Shown here piece by piece: positions 1 to 7,366 of a stretch of 35,956 nucleotides of DNA (position 1 is the stretch's first letter; each line of letters starts with the position of its first letter). Below the pieces are notes generated by a model. It searched no databases. It was given only the letters and a program-made list of their open reading frames with translations, and was not told the origin of the DNA. This DNA comes from Gemmatimonadota bacterium. Lineage in GTDB: Bacteria; Gemmatimonadota; Gemmatimonadetes; Longimicrobiales; Gaopeijiaceae. Position numbers and translations under genes: made by a program. The stretch spans positions 1-35,956 of the forward strand of contig JAPPGI010000013.1 in the NCBI GenBank assembly GCA_028874985.1, written 5' to 3'.

Positions 1-53
1 GACAAATGAAGCACCGGACCCTACCCGGCACCGCGCCACCCCCCGACTCTACT

Positions 54-142
54 GTTGCCGGTTCAAGGCTTCGCTCTGCGTTGCTCCCTATGGCGAATAG
101 CGCTGCTATTCCCCCTCCGTCGCGCCTTGCCAGCCCGGCAAC
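54..142. repeat. Imperfect long palindrome (hairpin-type dispersed repeat)
   Basis: Outer arms GTTGCCGG (54-61) and CCGGCAAC (135-142) pair perfectly. Inside them CAAGGC (64-69) pairs with GCCTTG (124-129), and at the centre GAATAGC (95-101) pairs with GCTATTC (105-111) around a 3-base loop. The whole 89 bp can fold as one interrupted hairpin. It lies beyond the 3' end of the integrase gene, where an element border would be expected. It may be a dispersed palindromic repeat or part of an attachment region. No gene is seen in 1-227. Confidence 0.5.
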
Positions 143-227
143 GGGCGGCAGTTTCGCATCTGATTGAGGTGGTTGTGTTTGCATGCGTGGCGGGGTCTGA
201 TTCCCTCTGGTTGGCTCCCGCTACTTG

Positions 228-1394
228 CTACTTCGCGAGCGCGCCACGGCGGCGGGCGTCCAGCGCCTTCCGAAGCTGTCCCTCGTCGGCTCTCTGGTAA
301 CAACGTAGGACCGTCTTCGCCGTCTTCCAACCGCCGAGGTCGCAGAGCACCTTCAGCGGCTGGTCCATGAGGTCGGTCGCGAACTTCCGCCTCAGAGAGT
401 GCCAACCCCTGCCGCGCTTGGGTTCCAGCCCGGCGAGCTTCTGGGCCTTGGACCACCACGAACGCACCCGCGACGATCCAACGGATACCGAAGGATTACC
501 GGGCGCGGGCAGAACCGGAGCGTCGCCGCCCCGGACCTTCCTTACTCGGGCCTCGCCGAGTGCGGCCAGCGCGTCGGCGGTGACGGGCGTCGTGTGCTCG
601 TAACCCGTCTTCTCGTGCTCGGCCCGCCACCGGACGACTCCGGCATCGAGGTCGATGTCGCGCCAGCGGAGCTTTCGGATCGCTCCGATCCGGTGGCCCG
701 TTTCGTGCGCCAGCACGAGCGCGACGTGGAACCGCCAGTCGACCTTATGGGACACCGTCAGAAGCGCTTGGTACTCGTCCTCGTCGAGGACGACCCGCGT
801 GGGATTCTTCTCCTTGGGCGTCCTCAGCCCCCTGAGCGGATTCCTTTCAAGCAGCAGCCTTCCCCGCTCGTCTCTGGACTTCGCGGCCCAGTTGAAGATC
901 GCGATCAGGAGCTTCAGGTCGTATTCGACCGTCCGGTCGGACACCGGCCTACCGCTCGGGCCGACCCTGCCCTCCCTCCGCGCCCGGATGAACCGGTCCC
1001 AGTCCCGCTGCGACAGCGTCGCCGGATCGCGATCCCGACCGAAGAACCGGAGGAACATCTCCATCGTGGTCCGGTCGTGCTGCCGGGTGTGCTCGCCCTT
1101 CGTGGGCGTCACCTCTTCCCCGTAGATTTCAAAAAGCCGTTCCAGCGTGAGCGGCTCGGGCTCGGCGTCCTTCCTGCCGTTGGGCTGATGCACCGCGAAG
1201 CCCGCGGCGGCCTCGTCGGCCTGCCGCTTCGCGCGCGTCCAATCGCGGTGTTTCAGCGACCGGCTCAGCCTGCGCCCGTTCTCCCGCCACTCGATCTGGT
1301 AGAGCCCGGTTTTCGGGTCCGGGAACACCCTGACCCGGTTCCTGCCCCATTCGCCGGCGCTGTATCCGCGCCGGACACGTTTCGTGCGTGCCAT
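228..1394 (-). CDS. int: Tyrosine recombinase / phage-type integrase (element 1)
   Basis: A 388-residue site-specific recombinase that would catalyse integration and excision of the neighbouring element. The N-terminal half (residues about 1-175) is an arm/core-binding SAM-like domain. The C-terminal catalytic domain shows the conserved arginine in TGHRIGAIRKL, a lysine in EHEKTGYEH, the box HSLRRKF, a tryptophan in LGGWKT where many relatives have histidine, and the nucleophile tyrosine in RCYQR. The start is the ATG matching the second integrase in this window; another ATG lies 3 bases upstream, and AGAGG sits 9 bases before the chosen one. The coupling ATPase gene ends 165 bases upstream in the same orientation. 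The second integrase (34639-35799) shares roughly three quarters of its residues by eye. Confidence 0.93.
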   Translation of the reverse strand: MARTKRVRRGYSAGEWGRNRVRVFPDPKTGLYQIEWRENGRRLSRSLKHRDWTRAKRQADEAAAGFAVHQPNGRKDAEPEPLTLERLFEIYGEEVTPTKGEHTRQHDRTTMEMFLRFFGRDRDPATLSQRDWDRFIRARREGRVGPSGRPVSDRTVEYDLKLLIAIFNWAAKSRDERGRLLLERNPLRGLRTPKEKNPTRVVLDEDEYQALLTVSHKVDWRFHVALVLAHETGHRIGAIRKLRWRDIDLDAGVVRWRAEHEKTGYEHTTPVTADALAALGEARVRKVRGGDAPVLPAPGNPSVSVGSSRVRSWWSKAQKLAGLEPKRGRGWHSLRRKFATDLMDQPLKVLCDLGGWKTAKTVLRCYQRADEGQLRKALDARRRGALAK

Positions 1395-1440
1395 CATTCG
1401 ATTCCTCTCCGGATGATGGACTGCACGATCTGCGCGTTTG
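1395..1440 (-). promoter_or_regulatory. Conserved integrase leader
   Basis: The bases just upstream of the integrase start include a 22-base stretch (1415-1436) identical to 35819-35840 in front of the second integrase, plus a shared AGAGGAATCGAA ribosome-binding segment. The two leaders differ by a one-base indel between these blocks, so conservation is at DNA or RNA level rather than of a reading frame. A recombinase arm site, operator or translational control element would fit; which of these is not shown. Confidence 0.5.
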
Positions 1441-1470
1441 TAATCTCGCGCGCGCAGGGCGTCCTGACCA

Positions 1471-1513
1471 GTGCCGGATCTTCCGGCACGGTGGGCTTGG
1501 CGTTCCGCCAAGC
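1471..1513. promoter_or_regulatory. Two tandem 8-3-8 hairpins between coupling gene and integrase
   Basis: GTGCCGGA-TCT-TCCGGCAC (1471-1489) and GCTTGGCG-TTC-CGCCAAGC (1495-1513) are two perfect 8-bp inverted repeats with 3-base loops, separated by only 5 bases. They lie after the coupling ATPase stop (1559) and before the integrase start on the transcribed minus strand. They have no U-tract, so a factor-independent terminator is uncertain. They could attenuate integrase transcription or be protein-binding sites. Confidence 0.55.
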
Positions 1514-1558
1514 GCCCTGGCAGACTCTCGACGGATGCCCGGCCGGTCGGACCCCGCC

Positions 1559-3586
1559 TCATATCCGGCCCTCCTTCCGCAGCCGCCAGTAGCCCTTGTT
1601 CCCCGGCAGGTAGTGGGGCTTCAGGTAGACGCGGGTGGCCGGGAGCGACTTGACGCCGTCGTAGGGCAGGCAGACGGCCTGATAGTTGTCGAGCAGCGTG
1701 AACTCGCGGGGGGTGAACACGGGCTGCATGCTCCGCTGGAACGACTTGCTCGCGCCGATGGTGCCGCGCCCGCCTCCGGCGCGGCCGGACAGGAGCGAGA
1801 ACTCGGGCCTCCCCGTGGTCTCGGTGAACGTGTAGGAGGGCTGGGTCTTCATGACGGAGCCGCACATCTCGGACGCGATCCGCGCCGACGACTCGTCGGA
1901 CAGGGACAGGAAGATCCGGGTGCGAAGCGTCTGGACCAGCGTGCGCCACGCCTCGCCCGAGGGGAGCACGGAGCGGAGCGAGGAGATCGACTGCGTGGCG
2001 ACGATGGGGATGCAGCGGCACTGCCGGGTCAGGGCGAACGCCTTCTCGTCACCGGAAGGATCGTCCTGCCCGACGGTGGCAAAGGCTTGATACTCGTCAC
2101 AGATGAACACGGCGGGCCGCATGTGACGCTCGGGACGGCGGGCGGCCTCGGCCGGACGCCGGAGCAACGCCTGCATCCAAGCGTTCTTGAGCAGCACGCC
2201 GATGGCGCGGGCGAGCGCCGGGTTCGCCCCGGCGGGCATGTTGAGCGCCAGTACCTTGCCGTCCTCGATCAGATCGGCGAGCGGCGGCAGCCTGCGGCGG
2301 AGCCCCGGCAAGGGCGGGACGGCGGCATCGTCCCGGTCCGGTCCGGCTTCATCCGGCTGCGCGGCATCGGGCGGCGGCGGACAGAACACCCCGGCCACGT
2401 CCGGCTGGTCGAACAGCGAGAGGAAGACGCTGATCCCCTCGACGATCGAGGTGCGCAGCTTCGCGTCCAGCGCCATCCAGTCCTTCCGGTACCACCGCTC
2501 GACGGCCTCGACCTGCTCGCGGAAATCGCCGCCCGCGCCGGTCCCGTCCGCTTCGGTCGTGAACTCGATCTTCCGTTCGGCGAGCCGCTTCCGAAGGCCG
2601 GTGTCGAGGCGGCATGCCGCGCTGGCCGTGCCGGAGACCGGCTTCCACGCCCAGCCTCCGAGTGCTTCCTTGTGCTCGGCGAGGTCCGTGTTGGCAATCA
2701 CGGCGCGCTGCGGACACACCCGGTCGGCCATCGCCTTGGCCTCCCCGATCTTGTCGGCGAATAACTCCGCGTCCACGGTGCAGCGGTAGATGTCCCGGAG
2801 CGTGACCCACCCGCTTGGGAGGAGCCGGTGAAGCTCGACGATCCACCGGACGAGGTTCGTGTAAGCCTGCTGCCAGAACGGTTCTCTGGACTTGCCGAAG
2901 AGTTGGTTGATGAGCGACGCCACGCCGTAGGCCAGCGAGTAGGAGTCGAGGAGAGGATCGTCGAGCGGGTTCCACTGCCACGAGCCGCCGAGCCCGATTT
3001 CGAGGTAGTCGTCAGCGCGACCGGCGTCCCCGAGGATGCTCCGGACCTGGTGGCAGAAGTCCCCTTTGACTTCGAGCACGAGCGCCCCCGCGCGGCGCTT
3101 GGGATCGTCGGCCCGCCAGTGAAGCAGCTGGCGGGCGAACGGGTACATGCAGGCGGTGGTCTTGCCGGTGCCGACGGCCCCGACGACGAGCACGCCGGTG
3201 TACAGTCCCTTCTCGGGAATGACGAGCCATGACGGCCGCTCGCTCGGGCGCGGAACGGTGGGATGGTGCAGCTCCCCGACGACGAGCGAGGGCTTGTCGT
3301 CCGCTGGCGACGTGGGCCACCGGGGCAGCCTGCCCCGGCGGACGATCCGCACGAGCGGCTGGAACCAGACCCTCCAGACCGCGAGGCAGAGGTTTCCGGC
3401 GAGGATGACGGCCGCGGCGGGAGCCGCGTGGTACCAGACGCGGATCGCCGTGTGGATGCCCGGATCGTTGTGGGCGATCAGGTCGAGGTAGGGGTTCTCG
3501 CCCAAGCCGGGGAACGGCGCGCCGATGGCGCGTCCGGCCGCCGCGCCGACAGCCGAGCCGATGATGACGAGCGTGCTGAGTCTCAT
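1559..3586 (-). CDS. VirD4/TraG-family type IV coupling ATPase
   Basis: A 675-residue membrane-anchored ATPase of the conjugative coupling-protein family, which hands DNA to a type IV secretion channel. Two hydrophobic segments lie at about residues 3-22 and 54-75. Walker A is GAVGTGKT (136-143) and Walker B is AVFICDEYQ (D497, E498). Downstream ATQSISSLRS and the late IFLSLSDE segment match the usual C-terminal ATPase core. Families of this type are typically 550-750 residues. The ATG at 3586 lacks a strong Shine-Dalgarno. No relaxase or channel genes accompany it, so the element either relies on a helper or uses this protein as a stand-alone DNA pump. The precise subfamily (TraG, TraD or TcpA-like) cannot be settled by eye. 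Confidence 0.85.
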   Translation of the reverse strand: MRLSTLVIIGSAVGAAAGRAIGAPFPGLGENPYLDLIAHNDPGIHTAIRVWYHAAPAAAVILAGNLCLAVWRVWFQPLVRIVRRGRLPRWPTSPADDKPSLVVGELHHPTVPRPSERPSWLVIPEKGLYTGVLVVGAVGTGKTTACMYPFARQLLHWRADDPKRRAGALVLEVKGDFCHQVRSILGDAGRADDYLEIGLGGSWQWNPLDDPLLDSYSLAYGVASLINQLFGKSREPFWQQAYTNLVRWIVELHRLLPSGWVTLRDIYRCTVDAELFADKIGEAKAMADRVCPQRAVIANTDLAEHKEALGGWAWKPVSGTASAACRLDTGLRKRLAERKIEFTTEADGTGAGGDFREQVEAVERWYRKDWMALDAKLRTSIVEGISVFLSLFDQPDVAGVFCPPPPDAAQPDEAGPDRDDAAVPPLPGLRRRLPPLADLIEDGKVLALNMPAGANPALARAIGVLLKNAWMQALLRRPAEAARRPERHMRPAVFICDEYQAFATVGQDDPSGDEKAFALTRQCRCIPIVATQSISSLRSVLPSGEAWRTLVQTLRTRIFLSLSDESSARIASEMCGSVMKTQPSYTFTETTGRPEFSLLSGRAGGGRGTIGASKSFQRSMQPVFTPREFTLLDNYQAVCLPYDGVKSLPATRVYLKPHYLPGNKGYWRLRKEGRI

Positions 3587-3619
3587 CGTTGGTTCAACCT
3601 TCCCGTAGGGATTGATGCT

Positions 3620-3713
3620 GCGGTAGCGACCCCGAGGGGTCGGGGGCAGGGGTGCGCAAACACACCTGCCCCCGAACCCGTACCGAGCCCTCGGCGATGG
3701 GGGTCGCTACCGC
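3620..3713. other. Nested inverted repeats, candidate oriT or regulatory cruciform
   Basis: Outer arms GCGGTAGCGACCCC (3620-3633) and GGGGTCGCTACCGC (3700-3713) are a perfect 14-bp inverted repeat. Nested inside, TCGGGGGCAGG (3640-3650) pairs with CCTGCCCCCGA (3665-3675) around a 14-base loop. It occupies most of the non-coding stretch 3587-3883 between the coupling ATPase gene and the upstream gene of a mobile element. Large inverted repeats beside transfer genes are typical of origins of transfer, but no nick-site consensus was recognised, and a terminator or attenuator is also possible. Confidence 0.5.
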
Positions 3714-3883
3714 CACGGCAAGAGCGGCCCGCGTGCCACCGGGCACCCGGGCCGCGAAGCCGCAAGACGTTTCCGGGCGGGGGCTTCCGCCGCCGAACCG
3801 GTGCGCATCGCCGGACGCCCGAAGTGCGCATCGGACCCCCGTGTCGATTGCGCGGTCGAGTACGGTCGTGGGACGCCCTCCGC

Positions 3884-4816
3884 TCACAGGTAGCGCACTC
3901 CTTGAAGGCGAACGGTCCGCCAAGCGCTGGCGCGGTGGATCGTGGCGATCCGACGCCCCCGCAGCGCCTCCTTCTCCAGCGCCACGCTCTTCTGCATGGC
4001 GGCTTGCAGCCCGCCGTACTCGTCGAGAACCTCGACGGAACCCTCGATGATCGCACGTTCGATCCGGGCAAGCTCGATGGCCGCCATCGGGTCGGGCTCG
4101 GCGGTGGCGGTGGCTTCCGTCCAGTAGCGCATCACCTTCCTGGCCCGCCGGGCCTGCCGCGACGTGCGGGCGACCACGACCGCCTCGACGGTTCGGCCCA
4201 ACGTCGCGAGCGCCCGCCAGAGACCCCGGTGCGCTCTGCCCCACGACCGGAGCGCGGTCGCGGTGTCGTGGCCGGGATCGGCGTAGACGAAGACGGCGCG
4301 CTCGGAGTCGAGGGCGACGGGCAGCTTGACGTGGAAGTACCGGCGCGTGGTTCCGGCTTTGCCCCGGTATACCCGGACGGGCAGGAGCTCCCGGTCGATC
4401 CCGAGCGCATCGAACGCGGCGACCTTCTCGGCCTCGGTCGGGAGCCACGGCAGGTCCGGATGCTCGATCACGTGTTCGAGCGACAGCAGGCGGCGCATGA
4501 GCACGACCGGGGAGGCGGTCCTGCGGTGGCGGATGTGCTCCGCGCCCAGCGCGCGGTAGAGGCTCCGGGCGTAGATCCGGCAGACGCGGCCGATCCCCCG
4601 GACGCGCGGGACGGTCTCCTCGGCCGCGAGACCCTGCGCGATCAGCGCGTGGACCATGCGCCGCGCCCGTTCGTGGTGCGTACTCAGGAACGCCGTCGCC
4701 TGCGTGCGGGTGAAGACCCCGCTGTGAAGGCACACCAGAGCGATCCACTCGGCCTTGCGGCCCTTCCAGCCGAACGGCTTCAGGGCCTCCGCCCGTTCTT
4801 CGAGACGGGCGGTCAT
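3884..4816 (-). CDS. Winged-helix replication-relaxation-like protein of a mobile element
   Basis: A 310-residue protein without signal peptide or membrane segment. The first 80 residues look like a winged helix: a helical segment (WIALVCLHSGVFTRTQATAF), a recognition helix with the run ERARRMVHALIAQGL, and a basic wing. The remainder includes FHVKLPVALDSERAVFVYAD and arginine-rich helices. This layout resembles the replication-relaxation family found beside coupling ATPases on conjugative elements; that family call is moderate. The start is the ATG at 4816, which overlaps the upstream stop as ATGA, implying translational coupling. A longer reading from 4843 is less likely. It may be the element's own DNA-processing or accessory mobilisation protein, since no classical relaxase is present. 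Confidence 0.55.
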   Translation of the reverse strand: MTARLEERAEALKPFGWKGRKAEWIALVCLHSGVFTRTQATAFLSTHHERARRMVHALIAQGLAAEETVPRVRGIGRVCRIYARSLYRALGAEHIRHRRTASPVVLMRRLLSLEHVIEHPDLPWLPTEAEKVAAFDALGIDRELLPVRVYRGKAGTTRRYFHVKLPVALDSERAVFVYADPGHDTATALRSWGRAHRGLWRALATLGRTVEAVVVARTSRQARRARKVMRYWTEATATAEPDPMAAIELARIERAIIEGSVEVLDEYGGLQAAMQKSVALEKEALRGRRIATIHRASAWRTVRLQGVRYL

Positions 4817-5028
4817 CGCGCCGCGATCCGGTCGCGCAGCCACTCCTCCAGTTCCGATTCGATCCAGCCCACGGACCGCTCGCCCAACGGGACCGGCTTG
4901 GGGAACCGGCCCTCGGCCATCATTACATAGATCGTGCTCCGCGACAGGCCCGTGCGGGCCATCACCTCATGCAGCCGCACGAAGCGGATCGGGGAAGTCG
5001 TTCTCGGTTGCGTCTGGTGTTCGCTCAT
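4813..5028 (-). CDS. AlpA-family excisionase-like regulator (internal start form)
   Basis: A 71-residue DNA-binding protein. It shows the AlpA/excisionase motif: FVRLHEVMARTGLSRSTIY (winged-helix HTH), then the wing GRFPKPVPLGERSVGW and the helix ESELEEWLRDRI. Such proteins activate or assist excision of integrated elements and are usually 60-90 residues. An ATG at 5028 is preceded by GGGGAG at good spacing, so independent translation is likely even though the frame stays open upstream (see 4813-5304). Its stop overlaps the next start as ATGA. By analogy it probably controls the integrase and transfer genes or bends DNA at the element ends. Confidence 0.75.
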   Translation of the reverse strand: MSEHQTQPRTTSPIRFVRLHEVMARTGLSRSTIYVMMAEGRFPKPVPLGERSVGWIESELEEWLRDRIAAR

Positions 5029-5304
5029 CGCTCTGCTCCCCGTCGTGCTCCTCGATTTCGATGCGGGCTTCCGGTGCCGGGGGCGGCGGGGCGGCTCGCG
5101 TGCGCCGCCCGGCTCACGGCCGAAACCGGCGATGAACGCCAGAACCCGGTCTGCCGTCCGGAGCGTGAGCGAGCGGCCGACGTCGATCTGGCGCATCAGG
5201 TTCGGGTCGCCCAGCGCCATCCTCCCGAACCTCGTCCGGCTCAGGCCCGTGCGATCGAGGAAAGTGCTAACTCGCGTGCTGAAGTACTCTTGCAGCGTAT
5301 CCAT
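4813..5304 (-). CDS. Small HTH protein read in frame into the AlpA domain
   Basis: From the ATG at 5304 the frame is open for 163 residues. Residues 1-65 form a small helix-turn-helix domain with FLDRTGLSRTRFGRMALGDP and RTADRVLAFIAGF. In other bacteria this pattern occurs as a short separate regulator with a FGR-ALGDP-L-R core. A basic, low-complexity linker (about 66-92, rich in R, P, K and S) joins it to the AlpA domain. Either this is a fusion of two normally separate regulators, or one frame holds two nested products because the AlpA part has its own ribosome-binding site. Upstream TTG/GTG codons near 5340 allow a slightly longer form. The operator-like palindrome at 5342-5361 lies directly upstream. 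Confidence 0.55.
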   Translation of the reverse strand: MDTLQEYFSTRVSTFLDRTGLSRTRFGRMALGDPNLMRQIDVGRSLTLRTADRVLAFIAGFGREPGGAREPPRRPRHRKPASKSRSTTGSRAMSEHQTQPRTTSPIRFVRLHEVMARTGLSRSTIYVMMAEGRFPKPVPLGERSVGWIESELEEWLRDRIAAR

Positions 5305-5341
5305 GACCGAACGCTGAAAGACCTTCCGCACGCCCGTCAAG

Positions 5342-5361
5342 CTGTAGGAAATCGTCTACAG
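5342..5361. promoter_or_regulatory. Operator-like palindrome
   Basis: CTGTAG (5342-5347) and CTACAG (5356-5361) form an inverted repeat with an 8-base spacer, about 40 bases before the start of the HTH regulator gene. Position and symmetry suggest a dimeric repressor site, plausibly for autoregulation by the HTH protein. Confidence 0.5.
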
Positions 5362-5370
5362 TCCGGGGAC

Positions 5371-5400
5371 GTTCGAGGACGTTCCGCAGCGTTCTCGGCT
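5371..5400. repeat. Three 10-bp-phased GTTC repeats
   Basis: GTTC occurs at exactly 5371, 5381 and 5391, giving three consecutive 10-base units (GTTCGAGGAC, GTTCCGCAGC, GTTCTCGGCT), preceded by GTCCGGGGAC. Helically phased short direct repeats next to an AlpA/excisionase-type gene suggest a cooperative protein-binding or DNA-bending site. Confidence 0.4.
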
Positions 5401-5528
5401 CGGGACACGCCGCCGCCAGCGGTTCGGACAAACTCCCCCCTCGCCATGCGTGGCGATTCCCTTCAACGCCCTGCAAGACAGGCTCTCAGGCACTGGACCA
5501 CTCACTTGGGATCGTCGGCAAACAAGAC

Positions 5529-5557
5529 TTGACGGTACCGCGACCAGCCTGTATGGT
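5529..5557 (+). promoter_or_regulatory. Sigma70-like promoter of the thioredoxin/propeller/peptide operon
   Basis: TTGACG (5529-5534) and TATGGT (5552-5557) are separated by exactly 17 bases. The predicted transcript start near 5564 leaves a short leader to the ATG at 5592. This is the best promoter match seen in the window and separates the operon from the element on its left. Confidence 0.55.
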
Positions 5558-5591
5558 ATCGGCTCCCACCCAAGCCCCCAGCAAAGACCGG

Positions 5592-6248
5592 ATGAATCCA
5601 AGAAGAATGTGGAAGAAGCGCCTCAACACTGCGGCCAAGCTGGCCTGGGTCGGGCTTCTTGCCGGAGGGGTGGCGTATTTCGCCGCCCAACAACGAGGAA
5701 CCCCCGATGCGCCGCCCAGATTCCGAACGCTCACCCCAGACGAAGCGGCGAGGGCATGGGAGGGTGGACAAGTGCTTGGGCATGCCGAGGACACCGAGGC
5801 TGATGTCGTCGTATTCTCACGGTATACGTGCCCGTTCTCGCAAGCGCTTTTCTTCAGATTGGATAGCTTGGCGCTGGGCGGCGACCGTCAGCCAACCGTC
5901 CGCATTCGGCACCTCGTCCATCCCATGGATTCGGTCTCGTACCGGGCGGCGCTTGGAATGGTGTGTGCCGATCTCCAAGGCCGGTCGGGAGAATTCCATG
6001 ACGCTCTTCTTCGCGATACGTCGCAGAAGCATGTCGGCGATCTAGTCTCCATAGCAGCGCGGACGGGTATCGGCGACCTACCGAGTTTTCAGACCTGCTT
6101 GGCCAGCGAAGAAGCCGTTGGGTCGGTTGATACCGACCTCCAAGATGGCCTTGAGTTGGGGATTACGGGGGTACCCGCGTTGGTCGCTGGCGATCGGCTG
6201 GTGGTCGGGAGCGTATCCGAAACCGAGCTCAGGGAGTGGTTGCGGTGA
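5592..6248 (+). CDS. Membrane-anchored DsbA/thioredoxin-fold protein with CPFS active site
   Basis: A 218-residue protein with one N-terminal hydrophobic segment (residues 13-32) and a thioredoxin-like domain facing the periplasm. The active-site region is VVVFSRYTCPFSQ, with C80 followed by P-F-S, so the usual second cysteine is serine (S83). GVPALVAGDRLV near the C-terminus supplies the cis-proline loop of DsbA-like proteins, and other cysteines lie at about 125 and 169. CXXS proteins often act in isomerisation, reduction or mixed-disulfide capture rather than simple oxidation; the activity here is inferred. The next gene starts inside its stop codon (GTGA). The nearby six-cysteine peptide gene offers an obvious substrate. 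An alternative start is the ATG at 5607. Confidence 0.78.
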   Translation: MNPRRMWKKRLNTAAKLAWVGLLAGGVAYFAAQQRGTPDAPPRFRTLTPDEAARAWEGGQVLGHAEDTEADVVVFSRYTCPFSQALFFRLDSLALGGDRQPTVRIRHLVHPMDSVSYRAALGMVCADLQGRSGEFHDALLRDTSQKHVGDLVSIAARTGIGDLPSFQTCLASEEAVGSVDTDLQDGLELGITGVPALVAGDRLVVGSVSETELREWLR

Positions 6249-7330
6249 ACAGATGCCTCCTGATCGCAGTGGCCATGCAGGTGGCGTGCGGCGATCGAGA
6301 GTCGGGATTGCCGCGCACGGACTCGCCTCTGATCGGCTCCCAAATGAGTCAAGTCGCATGGGAGCGTCTCGATACGTTGGCGGTGTTGGGGTCCGGGCCA
6401 GAATGGAGCGAGTCACCCCTGTATCGCGTGTCCGACGCAGTGCTCGACAACGAGCGGAACACAGTTTTCTTGGTGAACGGGGGGAATAGCGAGCTCATCC
6501 GCTACGACATCGGCGACGGTCAGATCCACTCGATCGGGCGGCGGGGGCGGGGTCCAGGGGAGTTCGGGCGACCGCTGTGGATGGAACCGCACGGCCCGGA
6601 CTCATTGCTTGTGTATGACCGAGATCTCACCCAATTCTCCGTCTTTTCGAGGTCGGGTGGCTTCGGTCGCACCTTCAGGGTGCCGGGAATCGGCCTGAGG
6701 GGGAGGCAGCCTGCCGCCCTGACACGAATGGGAACCGGGCTTTGGGCCGCCACATCCTCGGGACTGCCACAGGTGCTGATGGTGCCGGAGACGCCCGCCG
6801 GCACGAAGGCGCGCGACACGCTTGCTATCGTCGCGATAACGGCCGAGGGCAATGTCGGAGACACGGTTGCCCGCGTCCCTCACGCACTATGGGAGCGGCT
6901 CCCGGATCCGACATCATTCAATATCCGTCGTGACGAAGACGCCGGGGGAGCGATGATATCTGGCGGGGGCGGAAGGCTGTTCATCGCGACCTTTGCGGAC
7001 TCGCTGGAGGTGTTTGAGTATCTGGTCGCTGACGGCCCTGATGCCCGGCTTCTGAACCCGGTGGCGGTAGGAGCACCGCGCCAAGGCGTGGTTCAAGTGT
7101 TCGCGAGCCGGGAGGGGACGCTGTGGATCGGGGAGGACCAGTCGGCTGGTGAATCTACAGTTCTTCATGCGTTTCGACCGGGTGAGGACGAGTGGGTTCT
7201 TGCGGGGAGCCTCGCCCTTGATGGGAGTGTTCAGATACTGGACGCGGCGCAAGCTAGGATCGTCCTATTGCACCGCGATTCGCTGGGAATCGAGACGGTC
7301 GTGATTGCCCGCGCCAGCGGGACTAGGTAG
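6245..7330 (+). CDS. 6-bladed beta-propeller lipoprotein
   Basis: A 361-residue secreted protein starting at a GTG that overlaps the upstream stop as GTGA. A short hydrophobic leader ends at MQVAC, a plausible but non-canonical lipobox with C17. The body shows repeated beta-strand patterns of a propeller, including the family hallmark IGRRGRGPGEFGRP, then LLVYDRDLTQFSVFS, GGRLFIATFADSLEVFEY and GTLWIGED. Such 6-bladed propellers are abundant in Bacteroidetes and Gemmatimonadota and in Bacteroidetes often sit next to small secreted peptides of the NVEALA type. Translational coupling with the thioredoxin-fold gene and closeness of the Cys-rich peptide gene 50 bases downstream point to a shared function, perhaps binding or presenting the peptide. 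Confidence 0.8.
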   Translation: MNRCLLIAVAMQVACGDRESGLPRTDSPLIGSQMSQVAWERLDTLAVLGSGPEWSESPLYRVSDAVLDNERNTVFLVNGGNSELIRYDIGDGQIHSIGRRGRGPGEFGRPLWMEPHGPDSLLVYDRDLTQFSVFSRSGGFGRTFRVPGIGLRGRQPAALTRMGTGLWAATSSGLPQVLMVPETPAGTKARDTLAIVAITAEGNVGDTVARVPHALWERLPDPTSFNIRRDEDAGGAMISGGGGRLFIATFADSLEVFEYLVADGPDARLLNPVAVGAPRQGVVQVFASREGTLWIGEDQSAGESTVLHAFRPGEDEWVLAGSLALDGSVQILDAAQARIVLLHRDSLGIETVVIARASGTR

Positions 7331-7366
7331 TTTCTTTCGTCGAGTAAGGTTGAACCCACCACCCAG

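Noticed and set aside
3263-4930. Long plus-strand frame across the mobile-element genes
   Set aside because: It runs through three minus-strand genes with clear motifs and across the palindromic gap; no coding signal of its own.
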